In this document: positions 45,911-57,100 of the stretch, piece by piece
Layout: the number at the start of each line of letters is the position of its first letter
How positions within the stretch are numbered: the stretch's first letter is position 1
NCBI RefSeq assembly: GCF_025499605.1
Contig: NZ_JAFMVC010000017.1
Span: 1-64,000 of the forward strand
Direction: 5' to 3'
Origin: Carboxylicivirga litoralis
GTDB taxonomy: Bacteria; Bacteroidota; Bacteroidia; Bacteroidales; Marinilabiliaceae
Length of the DNA stretch: 64,000 bases
Notes under the pieces: generated by a model
What the model was told of the DNA's origin: nothing
What the model saw: only the letters and a program-made list of their open reading frames with translations
Database searches by the model: none
Made by a program: the position numbers and the translations under genes

Positions 45911-47308
45911 TTACTCCATATCTTCTGAAGATGTAAAGCACGATGCCGGCAGTCCATCTTTATTAAATAGACCAGGCGTAGCCGCACTGCTCCAGGCAAA
46001 TCGCACATCTATTGGTTCTTTTACTTCACGTGCAGAAACTTCAATGGTGTTTTTACGAATTCTGGCTTTGGCTTTGTGCCATTTGCCATCTTTATCTTTG
46101 AGTTCAAACATGGTTAGCGCGGGGCCTTTTGCATGTAATCCTTCTGCATAGTCAAAGTTGACCACTACCTTCTTTCCATTCACCGTATGTGCTTTGTAGA
46201 TAGGCCCGGAAACTGGTAAATGACGTTTACCATACGTTTGATTCAGCGCCAGGTTGGCAAAACGAATGCCAGCGTCTATTTTATTGCGCGGATGAATATC
46301 AAGCGTATCACCAATATCGCTAACAACCACCATACCTGCATTATCCATCACATCCAAAGCACGTCGTTGTGCCTCTCGCACTTGAACACCTGAAACAGGT
46401 CCGTAATCTTTCCAAGGGGCGATTTGAGCATAGTAAAACGAAAAATCTTTGTCAAAACCTTTTCGCCATGAATCGGCTAAAGCAGCTAACATGCCGGTAT
46501 AGGCTTTAGGATTAGCCGCATTGGTTTCGCCCTGGTACCATAACACCCCGGCGATATTCATCGGCATTAAAGGTGCAATTATAGCATTGTAGGCACGACC
46601 TGGTTCGCGAGCCGTCCAGGCCATGTCCTCTAATTTTTTAGATTCCTCAAATAGATATTCATCTTTTGTAATCTCTTCCTCTGGCACCCAAATTTCAATT
46701 GGTGAACCTCCCCAAGCGGTATTAATTAAACCAATTGGTACGTTATCAAGTGAATCTTGCAGTGTTCGACCAAAAATGTAACCAATGGCACTAAAATCAA
46801 GCACCGTCTCGGGCGAACAAGCTTTCCAATCACCTTGTAAGTCCATAATTGGGTTTTCGGCCGTACGACGGGTAACCGTAAACAATCGTATATTAGGGCG
46901 ATTGGCATTTTTGACCACTTCATCGGCGTTATTATACCCCCAGCGTGCGCACCATTCCATATTCGACTGACCAGAAAGCAGCCAGACTTCACCCAGCATC
47001 ACGTCTGATAAAACAACCGTATTATAACCCTGTATGGTAATTTCATATGGTCCACCAGCCTTGGCTGTAGGCAAAGCAACTGACCACTTGCACTGGTTGT
47101 TAACTTCTGTTCTGATGGTATCAGTACTCCAGGTAGTAGTGATGGTAACTTTCTCTTGTGGGTGTCCCCAACCCCAGAGTTTCGCTTCACTTTGTTGTTG
47201 CAATACCATGTGGTTACTGAAAAACTCAGGTAATGAGATATTGGCTTTGGCAAAACTTAAAATGAATGCAAAGCTTAAAAAAGTAAGGTGGCGTTTCGTT
47301 AGTTTCAT
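45911..47308 (-). CDS. SGNH-type acetylesterase (sialate O-acetylesterase-like)
   Basis: A 465-residue secreted esterase, signal peptide MKLTKRHLTFLSFAFILSFA. The catalytic Ser115 is in LLSGQSNMEW, the block I motif of the SASA/SGNH family; GVLWYQGETNA is block III. The catalytic His is likely in DTLDIHPRNK. Members remove O-acetyl groups from sialic acids or plant polysaccharides. In this locus removal of acetyl groups from mannan is the sensible role. Flanked by GH26 and epimerase genes on the same transcript. Confidence 0.88.
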   Translation of the reverse strand: MKLTKRHLTFLSFAFILSFAKANISLPEFFSNHMVLQQQSEAKLWGWGHPQEKVTITTTWSTDTIRTEVNNQCKWSVALPTAKAGGPYEITIQGYNTVVLSDVMLGEVWLLSGQSNMEWCARWGYNNADEVVKNANRPNIRLFTVTRRTAENPIMDLQGDWKACSPETVLDFSAIGYIFGRTLQDSLDNVPIGLINTAWGGSPIEIWVPEEEITKDEYLFEESKKLEDMAWTAREPGRAYNAIIAPLMPMNIAGVLWYQGETNAANPKAYTGMLAALADSWRKGFDKDFSFYYAQIAPWKDYGPVSGVQVREAQRRALDVMDNAGMVVVSDIGDTLDIHPRNKIDAGIRFANLALNQTYGKRHLPVSGPIYKAHTVNGKKVVVNFDYAEGLHAKGPALTMFELKDKDGKWHKAKARIRKNTIEVSAREVKEPIDVRFAWSSAATPGLFNKDGLPASCFTSSEDME

Positions 47309-47334
47309 TGTCCGTTATTTTATTTTGAGAATCA

Positions 47335-48741
47335 TTATTTCAAATCAGGCATTTCATCGAGCGTTATCACATCATCGTGATTGAAGGCGTCTATCCACCA
47401 GGTTGCATTGGCAAATTCATGCTCTGTTGATGCAAAGTCAGCTTCATTCACATCGTTAGTGCGGTCGTGATCACACCAAGGCATAAACCACGACCATTTT
47501 CCACCATTATTCCATTGCTTGGAAACATCAGCAACATTTCCACACTCGCTGAGTGTTATCATTTTTGTAGGATATTTCTGTTGTATCGATGTAAATAACT
47601 CAGCTAATTCATCAATATTGCTGTTATTATAGACATCTTTTCCGATAATATCAACATAAGCATCGCCCGGGTAAAAATCGTCATCCTTAGTTTGCGTCGT
47701 CCACACCCAAATAAGGTTGTTAACGCCTTTTGATTGAAAGTAGTCGAACATAAAACGCCAAAGCTCAACGTAAGCATCGCCACCTTCCATACCCCACCAA
47801 AACCAGGCTTGCCCATTGTTGTACTCATAAATATTACCGGCTGCTTCGTGTAGAGGGCGCCAAATCAATGGTATATTTTCGTCCTGAAGCAATTTGATGT
47901 AGGCAATCAGCTCATCAAAATCAGCTTTGGCCACCTCGTTTTCCCAGGTTCCGTCTATGGGCACGTTCGACGGTTGGAAATTTACTTTAACACCATCCTC
48001 GTTTTCGAGCCGAAATGTAAATTTTGTATGGTCAGTTATCGTTTCATTGGGTGGAATATTCCAATGCCACGAGGCAGATATCAAGCCATTGTTAGCCCAC
48101 CAGTTTTTTTGCACATCAATACTATTGTAATCAATCCAGTTGGCTGGCGACCAGTTTAGAAATATATAGTCGATACCAATTATTGCCGGATATTTATCTG
48201 TATGCTGCTTCACCCATTCTGCTTCGTTAATGTCAACCGCACCATTGCTCATGGTTGAAGACAGTGTTTTAATTCCATAATTGTCTTTCAGGAAGTTGTA
48301 TACATTGACAGCCTGTGGTGATGGATTATCAATTACCAAATCAGCATCGATATTCACTGAAACAGGCTCTTTAGTTTTAAACGAAATAACAATTTCTTCG
48401 GCAGTGCTTTCATCCGGTCCCTGAACCACTCCGGCGGGAATTTTTAAGTCGTATTCAGTAGCTTCTTCAAGAGTGACCTTAACCGTTAATTTTTTGAAAG
48501 CCGCTGAAGCATCGCTAACAGGAAGATCATTTAAAGTAATTCCATGTGGTTTTAACAGGATAAGATTTTGGTTATAAATAATTTCTATGCTTACATCTCC
48601 TTTGTCGACATCGGTTGCATTCTGAAAACTACAACTTACTAATTCTGGCGGATTGGTATCAACAATAGCATTTCCATCGCTTTGACTGCATGAAAAAATG
48701 ATTAACACAAACCCTAATAAACCAATCCACGATCTCATCAT
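47335..48741 (-). CDS. GH26 beta-mannanase with N-terminal Ig-like domain
   Basis: A lipoprotein of 468 residues from Met 48741 (MMRSWIGLLGFVLIIFSC), chosen because an upstream Met at 48771 adds ten residues that are not signal-like. Residues about 30-125 form an Ig-like Big_5 domain, similar to that of the GH5 at 42295 (VSIEIIYNQN, PHGITLNDL, EYDLKIPAG). The GH26 barrel has catalytic acid Glu299 in IWRPLHEAAG and nucleophile Glu399 in LSECGN, plus WFWWG. Endo-beta-1,4-mannanase anchored at the surface. It follows the TIG-repeat protein gene after a strong hairpin. Confidence 0.93.
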   Translation of the reverse strand: MMRSWIGLLGFVLIIFSCSQSDGNAIVDTNPPELVSCSFQNATDVDKGDVSIEIIYNQNLILLKPHGITLNDLPVSDASAAFKKLTVKVTLEEATEYDLKIPAGVVQGPDESTAEEIVISFKTKEPVSVNIDADLVIDNPSPQAVNVYNFLKDNYGIKTLSSTMSNGAVDINEAEWVKQHTDKYPAIIGIDYIFLNWSPANWIDYNSIDVQKNWWANNGLISASWHWNIPPNETITDHTKFTFRLENEDGVKVNFQPSNVPIDGTWENEVAKADFDELIAYIKLLQDENIPLIWRPLHEAAGNIYEYNNGQAWFWWGMEGGDAYVELWRFMFDYFQSKGVNNLIWVWTTQTKDDDFYPGDAYVDIIGKDVYNNSNIDELAELFTSIQQKYPTKMITLSECGNVADVSKQWNNGGKWSWFMPWCDHDRTNDVNEADFASTEHEFANATWWIDAFNHDDVITLDEMPDLK

Positions 48742-48771
48742 GAAACTATAATTTAATAATGTTTTATGCAT

Positions 48772-48796
48772 AAGGGGAGGTATTATCCCTCCCCTT
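48772..48796 (-). other. Intercistronic hairpin between surface protein and GH26 genes
   Basis: Perfect 9-bp GC-rich arms AAGGGGAGG/CCTCCCCTT with a 7-nt loop, without a following T tract. It probably stabilises or processes the transcript, allowing more SusC/D and surface protein than enzyme. Confidence 0.6.
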
Positions 48797-48828
48797 AAAT
48801 ATTTTAAAAATCTGAAAAATCAAGCAGT

Positions 48829-51117
48829 CTATTTTAGCGCCACTTTAGTCACTGTATAGTCACCACCATAAGCTCCAAAACCACCATTGCCCTGAATAGA
48901 AGCAATATCTTCAGCAGTTAGTTTAAACGATATAACTGAAGAACCAGCTGTTATCTTAATGTTTCCTTCACCTGAGTCATCGCCCGAGTCTGTGGCAATA
49001 GCAATGGTAGAAGGCAAAGCTGCCCAGTTACCGTTACCAAGGCGCATATCACCACTACCTTCTGCTGTGTAGTAGACATACATGGTTTGTCCTACTTGTA
49101 GACCACTGAAATCGTATCCTCCCCAGGTTAAGTCTGTGAATGAAGTGCTCCAACCCGAAACTAGCGCAGAACCTTCCCAAATAGGTGTTGGCGGTGAGAA
49201 ATCCTTCACCCATGAGATAGATGAAATAATCATTCCGTCACCCTGAAGGATAATTGAATAACCCCAATCGCTATATGGGAATAATGATACCGGTAAATCG
49301 ATATAATCAGAAGCAGCTATAAGTGCTGCATTATCAGCATTGTCAGCTCCATCATATACCTGTTCCCAATGACCATTGAACGCCTTCATTTTCGGTTCGT
49401 CGTTGGTTTTGGTGTATCGGATGCGAACGTATGAATCGTCCGGAGCTCCAGAAAAGTCAACATTCAGCTCGTAGTTAGCACTCCAATTAGCCAGCTCAAC
49501 AGGCGTGTTGTACAATACAGTTTCAACCAAACCAGATGCTTCAACCTTAATTGTATAATCAACATTTGTTGTACCTGACACTAAGGTCAATTTATTCTCG
49601 CCAACATCTGTTCCAACAGCTACATAGAGTACTGTTCCTACTAGCAAAAACGGCGTGTCTCCGTCATTCAGAAGTACATTGGTCAGGTTTTCGCCATTAA
49701 CAACCGAACACTCTAACAATTCACCAACCGTTGTTGATTCGGCAGCAAATTCAGCAACTGCACAAAATGTAAAAGCATTAATGGTGATACTTCCTGCAGC
49801 AACTGTTTCTCCATTATCCATCACTAGTGTTACACTGCCTGTCTCGGCTTCGAGTGGAACGACCACCTTAAATCCATCTACTGTTTCTGTTGCTTCGGCT
49901 TCAATATCGCCAAACAAAACTGTTTTTACACGACTTCCTAAAGTCGATACAATCGTAAGCTCATCCAGTGGCGTAGCATCCGATGGTATAGTAGCTACCG
50001 GCTTTGTTGTTACAAAACCATCTACAACCACTGTAGTTCCATTGGCTGTAGTCAAGGTAATATCACCGCTTTGAGCTGCTTCCGATACTTCTAGATTTAG
50101 CTTTCCATCCGCTAAGGTAACGGGTGTAGCCTCACCTCCGGTGAATGTGGCTGTAGTTACTAAATCCAAATCGCTACCTCCGATAACAACTATCTCGCCC
50201 ACGCCATAAGAATCCTTTACTTCTTCTATGGCTGCTGTCGGTTCAATAAGAGTGATGTTGCCAATAGCAATTTCAATGCCCGATGGCAAAACTGATATTG
50301 CCTGACCGCTCAGCGCATTGGTTGGCACGGTCATTACCAGGCTGGTTGCATTTTGACTTGCAAATTCAGAGACTGTAATATCTCCACCTAAAGTAATTGC
50401 AGTTATTAGATCTAAATCTGTTCCGGCAATTGTTAATGCCGTACCTGGCTTAACCGGATCTGGTGTCACTTCGGCAATGACCGGTGTGACAACATTTAAT
50501 TCTTCTTCAGAATAAATAATAATCGGATCCTCGGCACCATTTGAAACAGCAATTTTACCGGTTTGAGCCTCAGCAGGCACTTTTAGGGTTAATTGCTTGC
50601 GCGACTTGGTGATAAATTCAGAACTATCTACTGCCACACGATCAGTAAAAAGCACTTCTCCTACCAAGTTAAGGTAATCACCATCAATGGTTAATATTTC
50701 ACCCGGCTTAATGGACTTGGGCGAAAATGAGCCTTCAATATCAATCGGTTCCGAATAGCCAATTTTGGTTTTTGTAGTAATGCTTAACTCATCGCCTAAC
50801 AAGGTTATAAAACCTTCAACAGCGTCTTGAGGAACTGTCAATTTAATACTCTTGTCGGTGTGCTCGGTAAACTCACTGCTGCCAATCTCAATATTAGGTG
50901 GCAAAATAATAGTATTGATTTGGCTTAGTTTTTCGCCAATAAAGCGTAATTCGGCTCCACGAGCTATGGGCATTGGCCCATAGCTAAATAATGTTGCTTC
51001 GTTGATACCCTGATCATCATCGTCGCTACAAGAGCTTAAGATGGTGATAAAACCGAGGCTTACAACAACTGACAGAAACAACAATGATTTAAAATATTTC
51101 TTATAATTGGTTTGCAT
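48829..51117 (-). CDS. IPT/TIG-repeat surface glycan-binding lipoprotein
   Basis: A 762-residue lipoprotein (FITILSSCSDDDDQ; acidic residues after the Cys fit surface export). Residues about 35-530 are repeated IPT/TIG-like Ig units, each with a P-G-x-x-L-T-I-x-G-x-x-L pattern (KPGEILTIDGDYLNLV, KPGTALTIAGTDLDLI and more), about six copies of varied quality. The C-terminal 230 residues appear to be two related beta-sandwich modules (about 532-642 and 643-762) with matching W-S, Y-V-R/Y-Y and G-x-W motifs, likely carbohydrate-binding. It sits after the SusD and SGBP genes. Ligand is presumed to be mannan; that is from context. Confidence 0.82.
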   Translation of the reverse strand: MQTNYKKYFKSLLFLSVVVSLGFITILSSCSDDDDQGINEATLFSYGPMPIARGAELRFIGEKLSQINTIILPPNIEIGSSEFTEHTDKSIKLTVPQDAVEGFITLLGDELSITTKTKIGYSEPIDIEGSFSPKSIKPGEILTIDGDYLNLVGEVLFTDRVAVDSSEFITKSRKQLTLKVPAEAQTGKIAVSNGAEDPIIIYSEEELNVVTPVIAEVTPDPVKPGTALTIAGTDLDLITAITLGGDITVSEFASQNATSLVMTVPTNALSGQAISVLPSGIEIAIGNITLIEPTAAIEEVKDSYGVGEIVVIGGSDLDLVTTATFTGGEATPVTLADGKLNLEVSEAAQSGDITLTTANGTTVVVDGFVTTKPVATIPSDATPLDELTIVSTLGSRVKTVLFGDIEAEATETVDGFKVVVPLEAETGSVTLVMDNGETVAAGSITINAFTFCAVAEFAAESTTVGELLECSVVNGENLTNVLLNDGDTPFLLVGTVLYVAVGTDVGENKLTLVSGTTNVDYTIKVEASGLVETVLYNTPVELANWSANYELNVDFSGAPDDSYVRIRYTKTNDEPKMKAFNGHWEQVYDGADNADNAALIAASDYIDLPVSLFPYSDWGYSIILQGDGMIISSISWVKDFSPPTPIWEGSALVSGWSTSFTDLTWGGYDFSGLQVGQTMYVYYTAEGSGDMRLGNGNWAALPSTIAIATDSGDDSGEGNIKITAGSSVISFKLTAEDIASIQGNGGFGAYGGDYTVTKVALK

Positions 51118-51145
51118 AGCAAATCGTTTTTATTGTTCAGTATTA

Positions 51146-52387
51146 TTACATTGGTACGATACGGATGTTATCGATGCACATGTGAACTCTACAATCTTGT
51201 CCTTCAACACCACCGTGCCACACAAAGAATGTAAGGCCACCCAACATGTCATTAGTGACCATTGATCCGGCATCTTTACCATCGTGGTAATAATGAAATT
51301 CCTTCATTGGAATCGAAACAGTTATCCAACCATCAGTTATAAAGCTGCCTGATGATGCCCATGGATTCCACAAGCCACGCTGCGTAGCGTTATCTGCGAT
51401 ATAACCATTGGTTCCACTCACCGAATAAGGTGTAAAAATCATTTGTAAAGCAGCTGATTTCCACTCTTCCACCACGTAACACTCAAATTTCAGAACGGCC
51501 TCATTTAAATCACCTTCATAAAATGGCACATCAGGACGACCGTTAGAAGCATTCCACAAGTTAAAACTGTGGGCATCTTCGTTCCAGGTAGCTCCAATAT
51601 CTCCTGCCATATCGCCATCGAAACGTACATAATTACCGCTGATACCAGCAGGGTTAGAATTGGCAATAACTCCCGAACGCCAGCCTCCGGCAGCATCCAG
51701 ATTATCCCAATCTAAAATGTAGTTACGGTCATCGCGGAAATAAAATGATGAACGACCGGATCCGTAAATACTTTTAACGGTTACCTGACCGGTTGTGGTT
51801 CCAGCAGGTACATTAACAACTATTTCATCAAAATCGTCACTCACAGCCACCACTTCTCCTTGTAATTCTCCAGGGAATATAACCTGAATAGGCACATTCG
51901 GATCATCAATGAAATAGCTGCCTCTGATGACGGCTTGCTCACCATCGGCGACAAACTCGCATAACATCGAATTTGGAACTGGTGCAGGCACTATCACATT
52001 AAAATCATGTGTTATTGTATCACCTCCTGCTACCATATAAATCTTATTCGAAACCTCACCAGGTATTTCGTTAGGAACGGTAACAATCAATGAATTGGAT
52101 GAGATAAAACTAGTATTCAAATATGCTTCTTTATCATTGAACCACATTTCGGTAATACTGGTTAAGTTATCTCCAATAAGAGCAATCGTTGTATTTAAAG
52201 AGGCACTCACAATCAGTGAGTCCGATTTATCCGGATCGGTCATTCGAATGTAATTCACACTGGGAACACCACCGGTGACCTCATACTCATGCGGATATTC
52301 TTCGCACGACTGAAACAAGCCTATGCCTGCCAGCATTAATAGTGACAGAAAAAGCGTGTATATCTTTTGTTTATATATCGTTTTCAT
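51146..52387 (-). CDS. Surface glycan-binding protein (SGBP-B type)
   Basis: A 413-residue lipoprotein from Met 52387 (MKTIYKQKIYTLFLSLLMLA, lipobox LFQSC). N-terminal Ig-like/IPT modules (about 35-210; NLTSITEMWFNDKEAYL, PAGTTTGQVTVKS) lead to a C-terminal beta-sandwich of the SGBP-B type (about 225-413; NYILDWDNLDAAGGW, FECYVVEEWKSAALQMIF, GLTFFVWHG). It binds polysaccharide at the cell surface and passes it to SusCD. It lies 19 nt after SusD. Confidence 0.87.
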   Translation of the reverse strand: MKTIYKQKIYTLFLSLLMLAGIGLFQSCEEYPHEYEVTGGVPSVNYIRMTDPDKSDSLIVSASLNTTIALIGDNLTSITEMWFNDKEAYLNTSFISSNSLIVTVPNEIPGEVSNKIYMVAGGDTITHDFNVIVPAPVPNSMLCEFVADGEQAVIRGSYFIDDPNVPIQVIFPGELQGEVVAVSDDFDEIVVNVPAGTTTGQVTVKSIYGSGRSSFYFRDDRNYILDWDNLDAAGGWRSGVIANSNPAGISGNYVRFDGDMAGDIGATWNEDAHSFNLWNASNGRPDVPFYEGDLNEAVLKFECYVVEEWKSAALQMIFTPYSVSGTNGYIADNATQRGLWNPWASSGSFITDGWITVSIPMKEFHYYHDGKDAGSMVTNDMLGGLTFFVWHGGVEGQDCRVHMCIDNIRIVPM

Positions 52388-52406
52388 ACTAAACTCTTTT
52401 GTTGAA

Positions 52407-54107
52407 TTAATTATAACCGATAGAACCAAAGTCAAAATCAACAGGCTCATCCATTAAACCAGGGTTTAATGACAAATCCACTTCCGGGAATGGGATTGTG
52501 AAATCTTCATCACTTAATCCGGTAACCTTATGACTAGTTATTTCAAGATTGGAATCATCACCATTCGTGTAAAAATCTTCCAAACCTTGCCAGCTACCTC
52601 TTTCCTGTGCTAAAATCTGTGCTTTGGCAGCAGCTGGGTCATAATAATGTAATCGAACTAAATCATACCAGCGATCACCTTCCATCGCAAATTCAACGCG
52701 ACGCTCGTGGTCAATCATTTCAAAGTCAAGGCTGGTTTCATCAACGTGATTACCTTTTAAAGCCCTAGCTCTTACCGCATTAAAAGCAGCCAGAGCCGAA
52801 GCATCAGTTGTAGTAGCATTGTTACCTAAAACGGCTTCGGCATACACCAGATAAACATCTGACAAACGTAAAATATGTGTGCTTAGTGGTGTGTGCATGC
52901 GATCTAAGGACTCATAACCCTGCGCTTGCGCATCGGCTAATCGGCCTACAATGTGCTTGGTAACATTCGATCCTGTACCACTTACAAAGCTAATGGCTCC
53001 GCCATACATACCATCAGAGGCACTGTCCCAGTTATAAGCAAAACCACCCATATCAGTCCAGAAATAGTCGTAGGTATCGCCTACCATCATAATAGTGGCT
53101 TTACGGCGCGAATCGCGGTAATTGCGCGATAAGGTAGTAGCGCTTTCTTCAAATGCCGTTTGTAAATCGATGGTTGGATACACCCAGTTGCCCCACGATT
53201 GAACCGCATCGGAAAAGTTAGTTAATGATAAATCAGACTGCAATGAGTTTTGACTCGTCCATTGTGCTCCAACCGTCCAGTGCCAGGCAATCAGGCTTTC
53301 TTCGCTGAAATTGCCTTTTAACTGAAATATCTCCGAATATTCAGGGTGAAGGGTACGTCCACTGTTGTCAATCACCATTTTGGCATACTTAGCAGCCTCG
53401 GCTAAATCGGTTTCGTTACGCGAACCGCTCATTCCATAACCCGATTTTGTCAGATAAACCTTAGCCAATAAACCGTAAGCACTGTATTTATCAATGCGCC
53501 CCTTCATATTCTCTTCTGGCAACAATTCAATCGCATCATGTAAAATTAATGTGATGTATTTATACACGTCCTCTACCTTATTACGCTTTAAAGTTGCTGA
53601 AGAATTATCGGCAATAATAGCCGCGTTATCATGAATGATAGGTACGGCTCCAAAACAGCGTACCAGGTAAAAGTAGCTCATGGCTTTCCACACCATGGCT
53701 TCACCTTTTACAGTATTTTTAGCTTCTTGCGACACCTGTGGCCCTGATTTCAGGTCAACGTTTTGAATGACCCCGTTACAATAGGCATTTACCGACCATA
53801 GAGATGCAGAAGCGTTGGCGATATCGGCATCTGAATTATTAAGTACCAGGTTGGTGTAACCATCGCCAATGTCGAATACCAGGTTACCTGGCATCACATC
53901 GCCAATTTTCATAAACCCACGCTGAAAATCGTACCATGGTGAGTTATAAATCGTGTTAACCGATTGATATAGTTGCTCATCGTTCTGATAAAAACTATCA
54001 ATTGTATACGTGTCCTCTGCCGGACGCTCTAAAAAATCTTCACAAGATGATACAGCTCCTAATACCAGGATAGCTATAATAAATCTTTTTAAACTATATA
54101 TTTTCAT
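52407..54107 (-). CDS. SusD/RagB-family nutrient-binding lipoprotein
   Basis: A 566-residue surface lipoprotein (MKIYSLKRFIIAILVLGAVSSC) that binds glycan and lids the SusC barrel. Typical parts: SCEDFLERPAEDTYT, YQSVNTIYNSPWYDF, the TPR-like region (GEAMVWKAMSYFYLVRCFGAVP), VYLVYAEAVL and RRVEFAMEGDRWYDLVRLHYYD near the end. It lies 12 nt after SusC. Ligand in this locus is presumably mannan oligosaccharide. Confidence 0.95.
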   Translation of the reverse strand: MKIYSLKRFIIAILVLGAVSSCEDFLERPAEDTYTIDSFYQNDEQLYQSVNTIYNSPWYDFQRGFMKIGDVMPGNLVFDIGDGYTNLVLNNSDADIANASASLWSVNAYCNGVIQNVDLKSGPQVSQEAKNTVKGEAMVWKAMSYFYLVRCFGAVPIIHDNAAIIADNSSATLKRNKVEDVYKYITLILHDAIELLPEENMKGRIDKYSAYGLLAKVYLTKSGYGMSGSRNETDLAEAAKYAKMVIDNSGRTLHPEYSEIFQLKGNFSEESLIAWHWTVGAQWTSQNSLQSDLSLTNFSDAVQSWGNWVYPTIDLQTAFEESATTLSRNYRDSRRKATIMMVGDTYDYFWTDMGGFAYNWDSASDGMYGGAISFVSGTGSNVTKHIVGRLADAQAQGYESLDRMHTPLSTHILRLSDVYLVYAEAVLGNNATTTDASALAAFNAVRARALKGNHVDETSLDFEMIDHERRVEFAMEGDRWYDLVRLHYYDPAAAKAQILAQERGSWQGLEDFYTNGDDSNLEITSHKVTGLSDEDFTIPFPEVDLSLNPGLMDEPVDFDFGSIGYN

Positions 54108-54119
54108 AGCAAATACGTA

Positions 54120-57100
54120 TTAGAATGAAACACTTAAACCAAATGTAAATACCTGTGGTGATGGGTAACGTCCGTTATCCAAACCAAACACATTGGCACT
54201 TTGCGTGCTGGCTCCGACTTCTGGATCAAAACCAGTGTACTTAGTGAATGTGGCCAGGTTCTCAACACTCGCATACACCCTGGCATTGCTCAGGCGAATA
54301 CGTTCAATTACATTCTTTGGCAGAGTATAACCCAAAGTGATGTTTTTGATACGAATAAATGAGCCATCCTCAATATAGCGATCTGAGATGCGATCGTTAT
54401 CGTTGGGGTCAGTACCTGTTGCGCGAGGCACATCAGTACCGGTGTTAGCAACCCTTACATTTGTCACATCATCCCACCAGATACCTTCGTAATTTCCATC
54501 AATTGGCTCTAACCTGGCTCTGTCATTAACAACATCAAGCTGGTTGGTAAATAAACTTTTCATGCTTGATAAGCTAATAGCCGTGTAGTTCATAACATCG
54601 TTACCATACGAACCATTGATAAAAATACTCATGTCGAAGTTTTTGTACGAGAAAGTATTGTTAAAACCAAAGGTAAAATCAGGCATTGGCGAACCGATGG
54701 TTGTGCGGTCGTATGAATCGATAATACCATCTGGTTTGCCATCGGGTCCGCTGATATCCTTAAACTTCAAGTCACCTACATAAGTGGTTGTATTGATTCC
54801 GAATACACCATCTGATGGGTATCCTGTTGGTTTCGGGCTATTCTGTAAATCTTCCAAATCCTGGTAAACACCATCGGTTACATAACCATAGAAATTAAAT
54901 AATGGGTCACCCACTTCGGTTAATGAAACTACATCGCTCCACTGTCCGTAACCTTCAATATGGGCTGATGGAGTACCATCAAGAGCCACCAGTTTATTTC
55001 GGTTAAATGAAATCTGGAAGTCAGTATCCCATGTAAAATTGCCTTTGAAATTGTGCGTTGTTAAAGAAACCTCTAAACCTTTATTGTTGATTTCTCCGAA
55101 GTTACCCCATGGAGCAGCCAATGCACTTGATGCATTACCTCGTGTACCCATGTATGAAGGTAGCTGTAATGGCATCAACATATCTTTTGAGGTTTTATCA
55201 TACACTTCAACAACTAAATCGGCAAAATTGAACAAGGTCAAATCCAATCCAATATTAATCTGCTCCTGCTTTTCCCATTGAATGTATGGGTTGGCAATAT
55301 TCGATTGACGATAGCCAGCACCAAGGCCTGTATCCATTTTAGAAATACTTGCGCCCCATAAATAACCACCAATGTTTTGGTTACCCACTTGTCCCCAACC
55401 AACGCGTAATTTTCCATTGGTTAAGTATTGTTGAGCCCATTCCATAAACGATTCGTTGCTAAAGCGCCACGATCCTGCAAATGAATGGAAACCAGCCCAT
55501 CGGTTCTCAGGTCCAAAATTAGAGGAACCATCGCGACGATAAGTATAAGTCATCATGTAACGGTTATCGTAATTATAGGTCAAACGCCCGAAATAAGAAG
55601 CATTAGCAGCACTACCAAATCCATACGTGATTTGTGGAGTACCATCACCCAATTGCGGATTTTGAATATCGTTACTTGGCAAGTTGGTATTATATACACT
55701 TTCGTATTCATAACTGTTTTCCCACATGTCTTGCCCAATCATGACCGTTCCACTATGCTTACCAAATGTTTTTGAATAAGTAAGGTAGTTTTTTACCTGC
55801 CAGAACGTATTTTTGTTGTTTTGAGCCCGCATTGAGTTAATGGAGCGTTCCCAGTTACCGTAGACTATGGTTGGACGAAACACCTCTGCTTTCGAAAAAT
55901 CGAGGTTTAAAGTTCCTTCAGTATGGAGTACTAAATCTTTAAGAATGGTTGCATCGAAGAAAACAGTACTGCCAAATGAATTTCTATTTAAGAAATTATC
56001 ATCATCCATAGCCATTCCAATGGCATTAGGCTGTGATGTTTGTCCTTCGCGGAAAATGCTGGCATAACTTCCATCCATATTATAGATAGGCATATCAGGT
56101 GTTGTTTGCAATGCAATGCGGATGATACCTGCTTCTGAATCAGCCAGTCCTAAGCGCTCATCGGTTTGTGAATAATTCACATTGACCCCCATTTTTAACC
56201 AATCTTTCAACTGAGCATCCAGGTTGGTTCTAAATGAAAAACGTTCAAATTCAGTACCAATAACAGTTCCTTCCTGGTTTAGATAACCACCCGAAACATA
56301 ATACTTTAGCTTATCACTACCACCGGACACATTCACCTGGTGCTGCTGAATTGGTGCAATCTGAAAAATTGATTCCTGCCAGTCGGTACCATGCCCCAGC
56401 AATGATGGGTCCAAAAATTCAGGGCGCTCTTCACGACCGTTTGTCTGAGCAGCCACAGAGTTGCTAAATTCAGCAAATTCGCGCAGATTCATAATGTCAA
56501 TCAACGAGTTTTGACGTTGCACACCGTAAGAACCTTCGTAATTAAATTTGGCATCTCCTTCTTTTCCGCGTTTGGTGGTGATAATGATTACTCCATTGGC
56601 ACCTTGCGAACCATAAATGGCCGTTGCCGAGGCATCTTTTAAGATTTCCATCGACACAATATCATTCGGGTTCAACTTTGAAAGAGGTGAAACGCCAGAT
56701 GTAGGCGCGTTACCCAAAGCATCGCCCAAACCTAAATCATGACCGCCTGTAGATGTGTTTTGCATGGGCACCCCATCAATTACGTATAAGGGCTCAGCAC
56801 CTGCATTTACTGTACTTTGCCCCCGTACACGGATACTTACTGCTCCACCCGGTTGCCCTGTTGTAGAAACAGCTGTAACACCAGCTGCACGACCTTTCAG
56901 CGCCTGGTCGATATTAGCTATACCAGCCGCCACCAACTTATCTGCATCCAAAGACACAGACGCCCCGGAGAGGTCACTCTTTTTCATGGTACCGTATCCA
57001 ACTACCACTACTTCATCCAAATCTTTAGTATCGGGAACCATTCGGACGTTTAATGTCGTTTGATTACTGACATTAATGACCTGTGCTTCAAAACCGATAA

